A DNA stretch of 64,000 nucleotides, taken from NCBI GenBank assembly GCA_944412445.1, contig CALYBJ010000008.1:1-64000 (forward strand), given 5' to 3'. The notes below the pieces were generated by a model. It saw nothing but the letters and a program-made list of their open reading frames with translations. It had not been told where the DNA came from and ran no database searches. Of the stretch, positions 8,770 to 17,073 are shown in pieces. The position numbers were made by a program, and so were the translations under genes. Source of the stretch: an uncultured Clostridia bacterium (GTDB taxonomy: Bacteria; Bacillota; Clostridia; Oscillospirales; Acutalibacteraceae). Within the stretch, counting starts at the first letter, position 1. Each line of letters opens with the position of its first letter.

Positions 8770-9000
8770 AAAAACAAAAAATGCCCTATGACAAATCAGG
8801 GCGGGCAGAACCCGTGGTACCACCTGAATTGTGCATAACGCACCTCTCAAATCCGTTTAACGCACGGCATACGCATTGCTCATCGCAAGGAAGCTCCGAG
8901 CCGGCACATCCTTCTTGGCTGCGGTCTTGCACCAAACGGCCGCTCTCTGAAAGCATGGGAAAGATTTAAACTCATCAAAGCATAAAATATTAATTTTCAA
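8770..9000 (-). promoter_or_regulatory. T-box riboswitch leader of alaS
   Basis: On the minus strand the leader contains a stem I region with AGAGAGC, then GGTGCAAGACCGC and GGAGCTTCC (likely GCU alanine specifier). The conserved T-box GGTGGTACCACG (8811-8822) can form the antiterminator. The TGGT would pair with the ACCA end of tRNA-Ala. A competing terminator hairpin (GCCCTGA...AGGGC, 8781-8800) is followed by TTTTTTG. T-box leaders control synthetase genes in Firmicutes by sensing uncharged tRNA. Confidence 0.9.
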
Positions 9001-9009
9001 TACAAAAAC

Positions 9010-9038
9010 ATTATAATATTTTGCCGTTAATATGTCAA
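9010..9038 (-). promoter_or_regulatory. Sigma-A promoter of alaS
   Basis: On the minus strand TTGACA (9033-9038), a 17-base spacer and TATAAT (9010-9015) form a perfect consensus promoter. Transcription would begin near 9003 and run through the T-box leader. Confidence 0.88.
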
Positions 9039-9134
9039 GAGTTAAAAATATAAAAGTTAAAGCATGAAATTTAAAATTATTATTTACACTTAAACTCCAT
9101 AAATCCTGCCGTAAAGGGCAAACAGGGAGATTTT

Positions 9135-9341
9135 TTATATCATAAAATCAATGAACACAACGCAAGAGCTTTCCAGCGCCGTTGTTTTTCCGGGACAGAC
9201 ATTTTTTAAAGTAACGCTGAATTCGGCAATAAATCCTCCCGAAAGCAAATTAATTTCACCTAAATCAGCAGTGACATAATCCTGACAGCCCGTTACCGTT
9301 ATATCCACAGGATCGGGACAAGTCCCTGTATATTCTATGCG
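9135..9341 (-). pseudogene. Remnant of a Cys-containing protein gene (no start codon)
   Basis: On the minus strand a 68-codon open stretch ends at TAA (9135-9137) and has no start codon. It reads like real protein: TGTCPDPVDITVTGCQDYV followed by SVTLKNVCPGKTTALE. The VTLKNVCPGK block recalls small Clostridia proteins with the pattern LKNVCPxKRVALAV, but the resemblance is from memory. A TGA at 9342-9344 interrupts the frame. Upstream of it the same frame stays open for over 30 codons (IVVSPFKSQIFFKFGFGKKD) across the promoter of the next operon. It looks like the decayed 3' end of a gene truncated when the polysaccharide region was placed here. Confidence 0.5.
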
Positions 9342-9377
9342 TCAGTCCTTTTTTCCGAAACCGAATTTAAAGAATAT

Positions 9378-9406
9378 TTGACTTTTAAAGGGTGAAACTA
9401 CAATAT
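9378..9406 (+). promoter_or_regulatory. Candidate promoter of polysaccharide gene set 1
   Basis: TTGACT (9378-9383), a 17-base spacer and CAATAT (9401-9406) lie about 30 bases before the first gene. The -10 match is imperfect. Confidence 0.5.
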
Positions 9407-9438
9407 AGTTAAAATATTTTTGTTCGGGAGTATATGTT

Positions 9439-10632
9439 ATGGAAAAAAATATTTTAATACTTGCCACCACAAACGACTTTTTAAGAAAATTTGAAAAGGA
9501 AAATGTGAAAATACTTCAAAAAATGGGGTTTACGGTGCATTTCGCAGCCAATATGAACGAGCCGGATTATGTTTCCGACAGGGAAAAAATCAACGCCATG
9601 GGAGTAATAACGCATCATACGGACATAGCAAGGTCGCCTTTTTTAATAAAAAACAATCTTAAGGCTTTAAGGCAGATTTTAAACACAGTCAAAAATTTTC
9701 ATATAGGCATTATTCATTGCCATACTCCCGTGGGAGGACTTTTGGGGCGGCTTGCGGGGAAATTCTCAAAAGGAAGATTAGTTATAATTTACACCGCTCA
9801 CGGTTTCCATTTTTTTAAAAACGCTCCTTTAGTCAATAATATTTTATATTACGGAGCGGAAAAATACCTTGCGAAATTTACCGATATTCTGATTGTAATT
9901 AATGCCGAAGACTATAACGCGGGAAAAAAGCTGAAAATCAAACGGAACGGAAGCATTTACAGAATATACGGCGCAGGCTATGACGGAGATGTTTTTAAGC
10001 CTTTAAGGGGTGATGAAAGAAAAAAATTCAGGGAGCAGCTAAAAGTCGGGGACGGCGAATATCTTATGGTTTCAGTAGGGGAAATAAACAAAAACAAAAA
10101 TCATAAAATCGTAATCGACGCTCTTATTAAAATGCGGGATACGGGAAAAGATATTTCATATATAAAGTATTTTATATGCGGCGACGGATTTTTCACGGAA
10201 AAAGCCAAAAGCTATATAGAGGAAAATAATATGGAAAGCAATGTTTTTCTGTTGGGGCACCGGGAAAACATAAGGGAAATTACCGGCTGCGCCGATGTTT
10301 TTGTATTTCCGTCAAAAAGGGAGGGTCTGGGAATAGCGGCATTGGAGGCTCTCGCCATGGGAGTGCCGGTACTCGCTTCGGAAAACAGAGGCTCGAAAGA
10401 ATACATGATAAACGGAAAAAACGGTTTTCTTTTTAGTTTTAAAGACCCTGAAAGCCTGATTGAAGCCGTTGAAAAAATTAAAAATTTAAGCCTTAATGAA
10501 AAAGAGGCGATGAAAATATTCTGCATCAAATCAGCAAAGCCTTTTGAAAAAGGAAGAACATCTGCAATTATGAAAAAGGTATATGAGGAAGCGGAGGAAA
10601 GACTGGAAGAGAAAAATGGAATCGGCACCTGA
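9439..10632 (+). CDS. Glycosyltransferase family 4 protein (EpsD-like)
   Basis: This is a cytoplasmic, membrane-associated GT-B glycosyltransferase that uses a nucleotide-sugar donor in surface-polysaccharide assembly. It has 397 residues with an N-terminal GT4 Rossmann half containing CHTPVGGLLGRL and TAHGFHFF (about residues 95-130), shared with B. subtilis EpsD-type enzymes. The C-terminal donor half carries the E-x7-E signature in KREGLGIAALEALAMGVPV (about 295). It is clearly paralogous to the gene at 28747. It starts at ATG after CGGGAG and is the first gene of set 1. Its end overlaps the next gene by 17 bases. Donor and acceptor are unknown. Confidence 0.88.
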   Translation: MEKNILILATTNDFLRKFEKENVKILQKMGFTVHFAANMNEPDYVSDREKINAMGVITHHTDIARSPFLIKNNLKALRQILNTVKNFHIGIIHCHTPVGGLLGRLAGKFSKGRLVIIYTAHGFHFFKNAPLVNNILYYGAEKYLAKFTDILIVINAEDYNAGKKLKIKRNGSIYRIYGAGYDGDVFKPLRGDERKKFREQLKVGDGEYLMVSVGEINKNKNHKIVIDALIKMRDTGKDISYIKYFICGDGFFTEKAKSYIEENNMESNVFLLGHRENIREITGCADVFVFPSKREGLGIAALEALAMGVPVLASENRGSKEYMINGKNGFLFSFKDPESLIEAVEKIKNLSLNEKEAMKIFCIKSAKPFEKGRTSAIMKKVYEEAEERLEEKNGIGT

Positions 10633-11434
10633 AATCAGCGTAATTACGGGAGTGTATAACCCGAATGAAAAAAGCTTTTATAAAGCGGTAAAATCTGTAA
10701 TCAACCAGAGCTTTATAAACTGGGAAATGATAATTGTTGACGACGGCTCCGAAAAAAGGGCAAAAAGCTTTATTGCTGACGCTGAAAAGGCGGACGGCAG
10801 AATAAGGGTAATAAGCGAAAATAAAAATCACGGGCTTGCCTACGGCTTAAACAGATGTATAAGGGAGTCAAAGGGAAAATATCTTGCAAGAATGGACGCC
10901 GACGACCTGTCCGCTCCGGACAGATTTCAAAAGCAGTATGATTTTCTGGAAAACAACAAAAATTATCAGTGGGTAGGCTCCGACTGTGTGTTTTTTGACC
11001 GGAGAGGCCCATGGGGCTATGAAAAAACGAAGGCAAAGCCTGCCGAAGCCGACTTTCTTTTTAATTCGCCTTTCGTGCATCCCTCGGTAATGTTCAGAAA
11101 GGAGGCTGTTACCGAAAACGGATGGTATAACGTTTCAGAAAAATACAAGGGCGTTGAAGATTATGAGCTGTTTATGCGGCTTTACGCTTCCGGGCTGAAA
11201 GGCTTTAATATTAACGAGCCGCTGCTTTTTTACCGGGAGGATTTAAACAGCGTAAAAAGAAGAGGGGGAAAAAGAAGAATAAGAGAAGCATTTTTAAGGC
11301 TTCACGGGTTTAAAAGCCTTAATGTTCTGAAGCTCTATACCTTTCCCTTTGTCTTGAAGCCTCTGGCGGTAGGACTTCTTCCCGATGCGGTGTATATAAA
11401 GCTCAGAAGAAAATCAAAAAAATTTAATTTTTGA
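10616..11434 (+). CDS. Glycosyltransferase family 2 protein
   Basis: This GT-A inverting transferase has the family start ISVITGVYNP, the nucleotide-binding IIVDDGSE and the metal-binding MDADDLSAPDRF (about residues 90-100). It is about 272 residues long and soluble. The start at 10616 is chosen because it retains the full GT2 fold and avoids a charged out-of-place extension. GAGGAAAG lies upstream. It probably adds one sugar to the set 1 polysaccharide. The specificity cannot be read. Confidence 0.85.
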   Translation: MESAPEISVITGVYNPNEKSFYKAVKSVINQSFINWEMIIVDDGSEKRAKSFIADAEKADGRIRVISENKNHGLAYGLNRCIRESKGKYLARMDADDLSAPDRFQKQYDFLENNKNYQWVGSDCVFFDRRGPWGYEKTKAKPAEADFLFNSPFVHPSVMFRKEAVTENGWYNVSEKYKGVEDYELFMRLYASGLKGFNINEPLLFYREDLNSVKRRGGKRRIREAFLRLHGFKSLNVLKLYTFPFVLKPLAVGLLPDAVYIKLRRKSKKFNF

Positions 11435-11436
11435 AT

Positions 11437-12573
11437 ATGGATAACAAATTAAAAAAATACGAAAGAATTTTAAAAGAAAATACTGTTATTTATACTTGCG
11501 TAAAGGAAATGAATATTGATAAAAACGATGCCGCCACGGCTGCGGCGGCTTATGTTTTTTGTCCTGCCGCCGCCGGTTTTTCCCTTTGGCTTATAAAGGA
11601 AGCAATGAAAAGAAATATAAAAAGGCTGTATTTTCTTTCAAGGGACGGATATTTTTTTTACAGATGGGTTTCGGCATTGTGCAGAAAACACCGAATAGAC
11701 ATTGAATGTAAATATTTAAGCTGTTCAAGATTTTCCCTAAACGCGCCGCTGAAAAATCACTCAAAGGAAAAATTAAACAGCGCGGCAGAATATTTCAGAC
11801 AGGAGGGGCTTTTCGACGGTGTTTCCTTCGGAATCGTTGACAGCGGCTGGACGGGCAGGGTTCAGGCGTCATTAAAAAAAATTCTTGAAATCTGCGGAAA
11901 TGAAAATAATTTTCACGGTTTTTACTGGGGACTTTATACTTTGCCTGATAATTCTTTAAAAGAATATTATCATAGTTTTTATTTCCGCAGAGGCAAAGAT
12001 GTTTTAAAAAAAACTTATTTTAACAACAATGTTTTTGAAACGGTTTTTTCCGCTCCGCACGGTATGACTGAGGGTTATTATAAAATCGGGAAAGCATATC
12101 TGCCGGTGTATCTGAATGAGGAAAACACAAAAAAGGAATTTATTTTAAAAATAAAAAAAATCTTCGACGAATTTTTTGAAAAATTTTCAGAAAGAAGCTT
12201 TGAAGAGCTTATGAATATTGATTTAAACAGCTTAAAGAAAACACTGGAAAAACTTTTTAAAGCGTTTATGGTAATGCCGTCGGAGGAGGAGAGTCTGGCT
12301 TTTGGAAAAGTGCCGTTTTCTCATGACGCCGCAGGAGAAGAAAAAAGCCCGCTTGCTCTTTATTTTTCAAAAAAAGATTTTAAAAGCATCAGCATAATAA
12401 AAAAAATTCTTAGGAAAACAGGCTTAATAAAAATGAAATTCAAGGAGAGCGGCTGGCTTCAGGGAACGGCAGTTTTATACGCCGCAAATCCCCGAAAAAT
12501 TATTTTTAAATATACGCTTTCGGAATTTTTAAGGCACTTTAAAAATTCTTATTTAATTAAGGGAAAAGGGTGA
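11437..12573 (+). CDS. FLSRDG-domain protein, HAD-less paralogue of the gene at 14118
   Basis: This 378-residue protein shares two landmarks with the C-terminal half of the protein at 14118: YFLSRDG (about residue 66) and VDSGWTGRVQ (about 134). These mark the family of predicted HAD-superfamily hydrolases of polysaccharide loci (COG5610-like), but here the N-terminal HAD domain (DxDxT) is missing. The remaining domain has an unknown reaction. No clear ribosome site is visible before the ATG at 11437. It directly follows the GT2 stop, suggesting coupling. It may be a modifying enzyme or a glycosyl/phosphoryl transferase partner; confidence in function is low. Confidence 0.6.
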   Translation: MDNKLKKYERILKENTVIYTCVKEMNIDKNDAATAAAAYVFCPAAAGFSLWLIKEAMKRNIKRLYFLSRDGYFFYRWVSALCRKHRIDIECKYLSCSRFSLNAPLKNHSKEKLNSAAEYFRQEGLFDGVSFGIVDSGWTGRVQASLKKILEICGNENNFHGFYWGLYTLPDNSLKEYYHSFYFRRGKDVLKKTYFNNNVFETVFSAPHGMTEGYYKIGKAYLPVYLNEENTKKEFILKIKKIFDEFFEKFSERSFEELMNIDLNSLKKTLEKLFKAFMVMPSEEESLAFGKVPFSHDAAGEEKSPLALYFSKKDFKSISIIKKILRKTGLIKMKFKESGWLQGTAVLYAANPRKIIFKYTLSEFLRHFKNSYLIKGKG

Positions 12574-12577
12574 AAAA

Positions 12578-13348
12578 ATGAAAGGAAAAACGATGGGACA
12601 GTATTTTTTCGTAATAAGACAGCTGACATCGAGAGAAATAAAAAGAAAATACGCAAGATCCTATTTGGGAATTGTATGGAGCGTTTTGAATCCTCTTCTT
12701 TCCATGGCTGTGCTGTCCCTTATTTTTTCCGGAATTTTTAAAAGAGCTATTGAAAATTATCCCGTTTACTATCTCACGGGCTATATTTTATGGCAGCTTT
12801 TTACTTCCTCCACCGTAACCTCCGTAACGGCGCTGTCCGATAATAAACCCCTGCTTTTAAAGGTGAAATTCCCCATGGAAATTTTTGTTTTCACAAGATG
12901 CTACACATCTCTTATTAACTTTTTTTATTCATTTGCGGCTTACGCCGTTATTTTGGCAGTGTTTAAAATAACCCCGAAAATTACCGTGCTTTTTTCTGTT
13001 TTTATTGTTTTTTTTCTTTTTCTTTTTTCTCTGGGAATATCCCTTGTGCTGTCTGTTCTGTATGTTTTTTTCGGGGATATAAAGCATCTTTATACCGTCT
13101 TTTTAACGCTGTGGATGTACTGCTCCGCAATTTTTTATCCTGCCCAACAGACGGAAGGAATTATGCGGCAGGTTGTATATTTTAATCCAGTGTTTATTTT
13201 TATAAATTCAATGCGCCGGTCGGTAATGTGGGGAATACTGCCTTCTTTCGGCGATACCGTGAAAATGATCCTTTGGGGAGGCGGCGTGTTTTTTTCCGGA
13301 ACAGCTTTTTTTCTTGCTTGCAAAAACAAAATAATGGAAAAAATATAG
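12578..13348 (+). CDS. ABC-2 type polysaccharide exporter permease
   Basis: This is the membrane subunit of an ABC transporter that moves a lipid-linked polysaccharide or teichoic acid across the membrane (TagG/KpsM/Wzm family). It has 256 residues with six hydrophobic helices and the family block REIKRKYARSYLGIVWSVLNP near the N-terminus. AAGGGTG lies before the first ATG; a second in-frame ATG 15 bases later is also possible. The ATPase gene follows after 17 bases. Confidence 0.9.
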   Translation: MKGKTMGQYFFVIRQLTSREIKRKYARSYLGIVWSVLNPLLSMAVLSLIFSGIFKRAIENYPVYYLTGYILWQLFTSSTVTSVTALSDNKPLLLKVKFPMEIFVFTRCYTSLINFFYSFAAYAVILAVFKITPKITVLFSVFIVFFLFLFSLGISLVLSVLYVFFGDIKHLYTVFLTLWMYCSAIFYPAQQTEGIMRQVVYFNPVFIFINSMRRSVMWGILPSFGDTVKMILWGGGVFFSGTAFFLACKNKIMEKI

Positions 13349-13365
13349 AGAAAGGAGAAAAAACC

Positions 13366-14121
13366 GTGGAAGAAAAGGATATTGTTTTAAAAGCGGAAAA
13401 TGTGACCATGGAATTTAAAAGGGCGCAGACAGAGCCGGGCAGCCTTAAGGAGCTGATTTTAAACGGAAGAAAGCAAAAAAAACGTCCTGAAACCTTTAAG
13501 GCTCTTGATAATGTATCCTTTTCTCTTTGCCGGGGAGAGGTTCTGGGGATAATCGGAACAAACGGTTCGGGGAAAAGCACCCTTTTAAAAATTATAGCGG
13601 GAAAGCTTGTGCCTACAAAGGGAAAAGTAATTGCGGATACTTCAAAAATACAGATGCTGACTTTGGGAACCGGCTTTGACACGGAGCTTACCGGCAGGGA
13701 AAACGTATATTTGAACGGAGCCGTTATAGGCTATACAAAAAAATTCATTGATGAAAAATACCACGAAATAGTAAGCTTCGCGGAGCTTCAGGGCTTTATG
13801 GACGAAAAGGTGAAAAATTATTCCTCGGGCATGGTGTCCCGTTTGGGGTTTGCCATTGCCACCGTAAGGGATACGCCGGAAATACTTATTCTTGACGAGG
13901 TTTTAAGCGTAGGAGATATGTTTTTCAGGAAAAAGAGCGAAAAGAAAATAAAGGAAATGATTTCAGGGGGCTCGTCTGTTCTGCTGGTTTCTCATTCCTC
14001 GGGAGCGGTAAAAAGCAACTGCACAAAGGCAATGTGGCTTGAAAAGGGAGTTTTAAAGCTTATGGGAGATCCCTACGACGTCTGCGGCGCTTACGAAAGC
14101 ATGAAGGGCGGACAGGCATGA
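13366..14121 (+). CDS. ABC transporter ATP-binding protein, polysaccharide export
   Basis: This is the ATPase partner of the permease at 12578 (TagH/KpsT/Wzt family). It shows Walker A GTNGSGKSTLL (about 62-72), signature YSSGMVSRLGFA (about 150) and Walker B ILILDEVLSVGD. It ends soon after the nucleotide-binding domain at 251 residues, so it lacks the C-terminal carbohydrate-binding domain of long Wzt proteins, as in KpsT. The GTG at 13366 is chosen because AAGGAG lies 9 bases upstream; a longer frame would overlap the permease gene. The stop overlaps the next ATG. Confidence 0.9.
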   Translation: MEEKDIVLKAENVTMEFKRAQTEPGSLKELILNGRKQKKRPETFKALDNVSFSLCRGEVLGIIGTNGSGKSTLLKIIAGKLVPTKGKVIADTSKIQMLTLGTGFDTELTGRENVYLNGAVIGYTKKFIDEKYHEIVSFAELQGFMDEKVKNYSSGMVSRLGFAIATVRDTPEILILDEVLSVGDMFFRKKSEKKIKEMISGGSSVLLVSHSSGAVKSNCTKAMWLEKGVLKLMGDPYDVCGAYESMKGGQA

Positions 14122-16109
14122 AAGACAGGCTTTACGCTTTTTTTATAGGCAATAAACCTTTTATAAGGGAAGAATATACAAAACACAGGGACAGCGCTTA
14201 CGGCTTTAAAAAATATGTTCTGTTTTTATACATTATCCTGCTTAATATGGTTTATCCCTTTCTTTTAAAAAAAAGAAATCCCTTTTACGGGGGCAAAACC
14301 TGCGGCGGAAAAAGCGAATCCTCCGCATCAAAAAGAATGTCTCCCGAAGATACGGCGGAAAAGTTGTTAAAATACGATGTTATATCCTTTGATGTTTTCG
14401 ACACTCTGATTTTAAGAAATGTAAGCGAGCCCGGGGGAGTTTTTGACGCTGCGGGAATAAAACTTTTATATCCCGGATTCAGGAAAATAAGAGTAAAAAG
14501 CGAAAAAAAAGCAAGAGAAAAAAAATGTAATAAATCAAAATGCCGGGAAGTTACACTGAGTGAAATCTGGGATGAGGCAGGCAGTGAAACGGGTATTGAT
14601 AAGAAAACGGGAATAAAGGCCGAATGGGAATGTGAAAAAAGCTTATGCACCGGCAATCCCTATATGAAAAGCGTGCTGAAAATTCTCAATAAGCATAAAA
14701 AAAGAATAATAGCCGTAACCGATACTTATTTGCCGGAGAAAAAAGTCCGGGAGCTTCTTGAGGTATGCGGTATTAAAGAAATTCAGGAAATTTACTGCTC
14801 CTGCGAATATGATAAATCAAAGGCTATGGGAAGCTTATATGCTTTTGTAAAGGAGAGAGAGGGAAAAAATCTGTCTTTTGCTCATGTGGGTGACAATAAA
14901 AAATCCGATGTGAAAAACGCCCGCAGCCACGGAATAAAAGCTGTTTATTATAAAAATATAAACAGAGCGGGCAGTGCTTACAGAACTTGCGATATGACGC
15001 TTTTTGTCGGAAGCCTTTACAGAGGAATAATAAACTCCCGTATACACTGCGGCTTTGATACTTTTTCGTGGGAATATGAATACGGCTTTATATACGGAGG
15101 GCTTTTTGCGGTTGGGTACTGTAAATTTATTAAAAAATTCGTTTCTCTCAATAATATTCAAAAAATATTGTTTTTATCAAGAGACGGAGCCTTGCTTAAA
15201 AAGCTTTACGAAAGAATGTATCCGGAGGATAAGAAAAAAACGGAATATGTATACTGGTCAAGGCTTGCCGCTTTAAAAATATGCAGGGAATATTTCAAGG
15301 ACGAATATTACGGCAGAATGATTTTTCACAAGGCGTCGGGGAAATATACATTAAGGGAAGTTTTGGGGACGATGGAGCTTCCCTTGGGATTAAAGGAAAC
15401 CGAAAAGGCGGTAAACGCCTGTGGTGAAAGCGTTTTTAATAGGGAAACAGGGAAAAAGTTAAAATGCTTTATTGAAGAAAACGGCGAAAAAGTACGGGAA
15501 GGTTACAGAGAACAAAGAGAAGCGGGAAAAATATATTATAAAAAAATACTTGAAAATTGTTCTTCGGCTGCGGCGGTAGATATAGGCTGGGCAGGAAGCG
15601 GCGCCGCAATGCTTGACGCTGCCGTAAATAGAATATGGAATTTAAACTGTGACATAATGGGAATAATCGGAGGCGCTGTATCTTTTAACTCTCCCGACAG
15701 GGACAGCTGGGAATGTTACCTGCAAACGGGAAAAGTAATAAGCTATATGTTTTCCCGGGGCAAAAACAGGGATTTATGGCTTTTTCATAATCCGTCCCGA
15801 GGTCACAATCTTTATTTTGAATCTCTGTTCAGTGATGCTTCGGGAAGCCTTATCGGCTTTTATCTTGACAAGAACGGACAGGTCATGCCCCGATTTAAGG
15901 AAAACAGTGTAAATCCCGAAAAAATAAACGAGGTTCATAAAGGTATTCTTGATTTCGCAGAAATATTTTTAAGCATTGAAAAAAGCCTGGGATTTGAAAT
16001 CAAAATATGCGGAAGAGACGCATACGCACCGATGTTTGCCGTATGCAGAAGCAGAAACAAAAAATTCAAAAAAAAGCTGAGGGAGCTTGCCGACTGTGAA
16101 AATCTTTAA
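14118..16109 (+). CDS. HAD-superfamily hydrolase fused to FLSRDG domain (COG5610-like)
   Basis: This 663-residue protein has three parts. A short N-terminal region (1-60) contains a hydrophobic helix. A HAD domain (about 85-285) has motif I FDVFDTLIL (91-99), motif II VTDTYL (200-205) and motif IV HVGDNKKSD (256-264). A C-terminal domain (about 300-663) carries FLSRDG (352-357) and VDIGWAGSG (487-495). All HAD catalytic residues look intact, so a phosphatase or phosphotransferase activity is likely. Such proteins sit in polysaccharide loci with unproven roles. Translation is coupled to the ATPase gene through ATGA. A KdsC-like phosphatase role in a ulosonic acid pathway is a speculative option. 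Confidence 0.7.
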   Translation: MKDRLYAFFIGNKPFIREEYTKHRDSAYGFKKYVLFLYIILLNMVYPFLLKKRNPFYGGKTCGGKSESSASKRMSPEDTAEKLLKYDVISFDVFDTLILRNVSEPGGVFDAAGIKLLYPGFRKIRVKSEKKAREKKCNKSKCREVTLSEIWDEAGSETGIDKKTGIKAEWECEKSLCTGNPYMKSVLKILNKHKKRIIAVTDTYLPEKKVRELLEVCGIKEIQEIYCSCEYDKSKAMGSLYAFVKEREGKNLSFAHVGDNKKSDVKNARSHGIKAVYYKNINRAGSAYRTCDMTLFVGSLYRGIINSRIHCGFDTFSWEYEYGFIYGGLFAVGYCKFIKKFVSLNNIQKILFLSRDGALLKKLYERMYPEDKKKTEYVYWSRLAALKICREYFKDEYYGRMIFHKASGKYTLREVLGTMELPLGLKETEKAVNACGESVFNRETGKKLKCFIEENGEKVREGYREQREAGKIYYKKILENCSSAAAVDIGWAGSGAAMLDAAVNRIWNLNCDIMGIIGGAVSFNSPDRDSWECYLQTGKVISYMFSRGKNRDLWLFHNPSRGHNLYFESLFSDASGSLIGFYLDKNGQVMPRFKENSVNPEKINEVHKGILDFAEIFLSIEKSLGFEIKICGRDAYAPMFAVCRSRNKKFKKKLRELADCENL

Positions 16110-17073
16110 AAAAAATCAGCGAAAGTCAATACTGTTTCATGCCGTAAGCTCTTATCAGCTTCTGGAAGTCCTTTTGTATAAAATACTTTTTTTTAAAAAC
16201 TGTTATACAGTCCTGCTGCTTCCCGATTTTATAGCACAAAAATATCCCTTTTATAAAAAATTTCGGAAAAGAGAATTTTTTAATAAGGTTTATCTTTTCC
16301 CTTATTTAAAAATACCCCATACAGAGGAAAACCGGATATTTAAAGATACGGAAAAAGCCTATAAGGATACCGTTCCCGCGGATATAAAAAGCTTTTCGGA
16401 GATTTTCGCGGCAGGAACCCATTTTTATTTTTCATTGTATTTAATAAAAAATAAAATCTCCTTTACGGCTTTTGAGGATTCGGCGGGGATACTAAGCAAG
16501 CCTTACTTAATTTATGAGGGACTGGGAAAAACATATCCCGTTCAGTGTGATATCGCCGAAAAATACGGCTTGGTACAGTGCGAAAACAAGTATATAAAAA
16601 ATGTTATCTGCAATAAAAGCGCTCAAAGCACAGATGTATCCCATAAAAGGTTTATTGATTTTTCCGTTGAAGACGCCCTTGAAAAGATTTCTCCAAAAGA
16701 ATTAAAAAAAATAATTAAGATTTTTATAAAAAGAAAAATAAAACGGAAAAGCAAAAGTCTGCTTCTTACTCAAAATTTTGCCGGGCTGGGGCTGATGAGC
16801 GAAGAAGAGCAGAAAGATTTGTATAAAAAAATAAAGAATAAATTTTTTTTAAATGAGGATATTATTATAAAAAAGCATCCCGATGATAAAACCGATTATA
16901 GAGAAATTTTCCCGGGCTCGTATATTATCAAGGAGATTTTTCCCTCGGAGCTTCTGCCCTATGTTTTTAAGGAAAAGCCTGAAAATATATATTCGGTAAG
17001 CTCTACGGGCTGTGAGAATTTAAAAAAGCATTTTAATGTAATATTGTTGGGGAGGGACTGGGTTGAAAAGTGA
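16096..17073 (+). CDS. Sialyltransferase-fold glycosyltransferase, first of a pair
   Basis: The 325-residue protein has SSYQLLEVLLYKI near the N-terminus, FEDSAG (about 126-131), KKHPDD (about 259-264) and SSTG (about 302). An acidic-Asp-Gly region, a His-Pro motif and a Ser/Thr motif in this order and spacing mark bacterial sialyltransferase-type GT-B enzymes (GT52, polysialyltransferase), which use CMP-sugars. Here the EDG is altered to EDSAG. The GTG at 16096 is preferred over an upstream TTG because GAGGGAG lies 10 bases before it. A CMP-sugar synthetase gene is in the same operon, supporting a CMP-ulosonic acid donor. Confidence 0.6.
   Translation: MKIFKKNQRKSILFHAVSSYQLLEVLLYKILFFKNCYTVLLLPDFIAQKYPFYKKFRKREFFNKVYLFPYLKIPHTEENRIFKDTEKAYKDTVPADIKSFSEIFAAGTHFYFSLYLIKNKISFTAFEDSAGILSKPYLIYEGLGKTYPVQCDIAEKYGLVQCENKYIKNVICNKSAQSTDVSHKRFIDFSVEDALEKISPKELKKIIKIFIKRKIKRKSKSLLLTQNFAGLGLMSEEEQKDLYKKIKNKFFLNEDIIIKKHPDDKTDYREIFPGSYIIKEIFPSELLPYVFKEKPENIYSVSSTGCENLKKHFNVILLGRDWVEK

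Noticed and set aside
9342..9344. In-frame TGA in the minus-strand remnant read as selenocysteine
   Set aside because: No SECIS-like hairpin is visible right after it, and the remnant also lacks a start codon. Decay is the simpler explanation.
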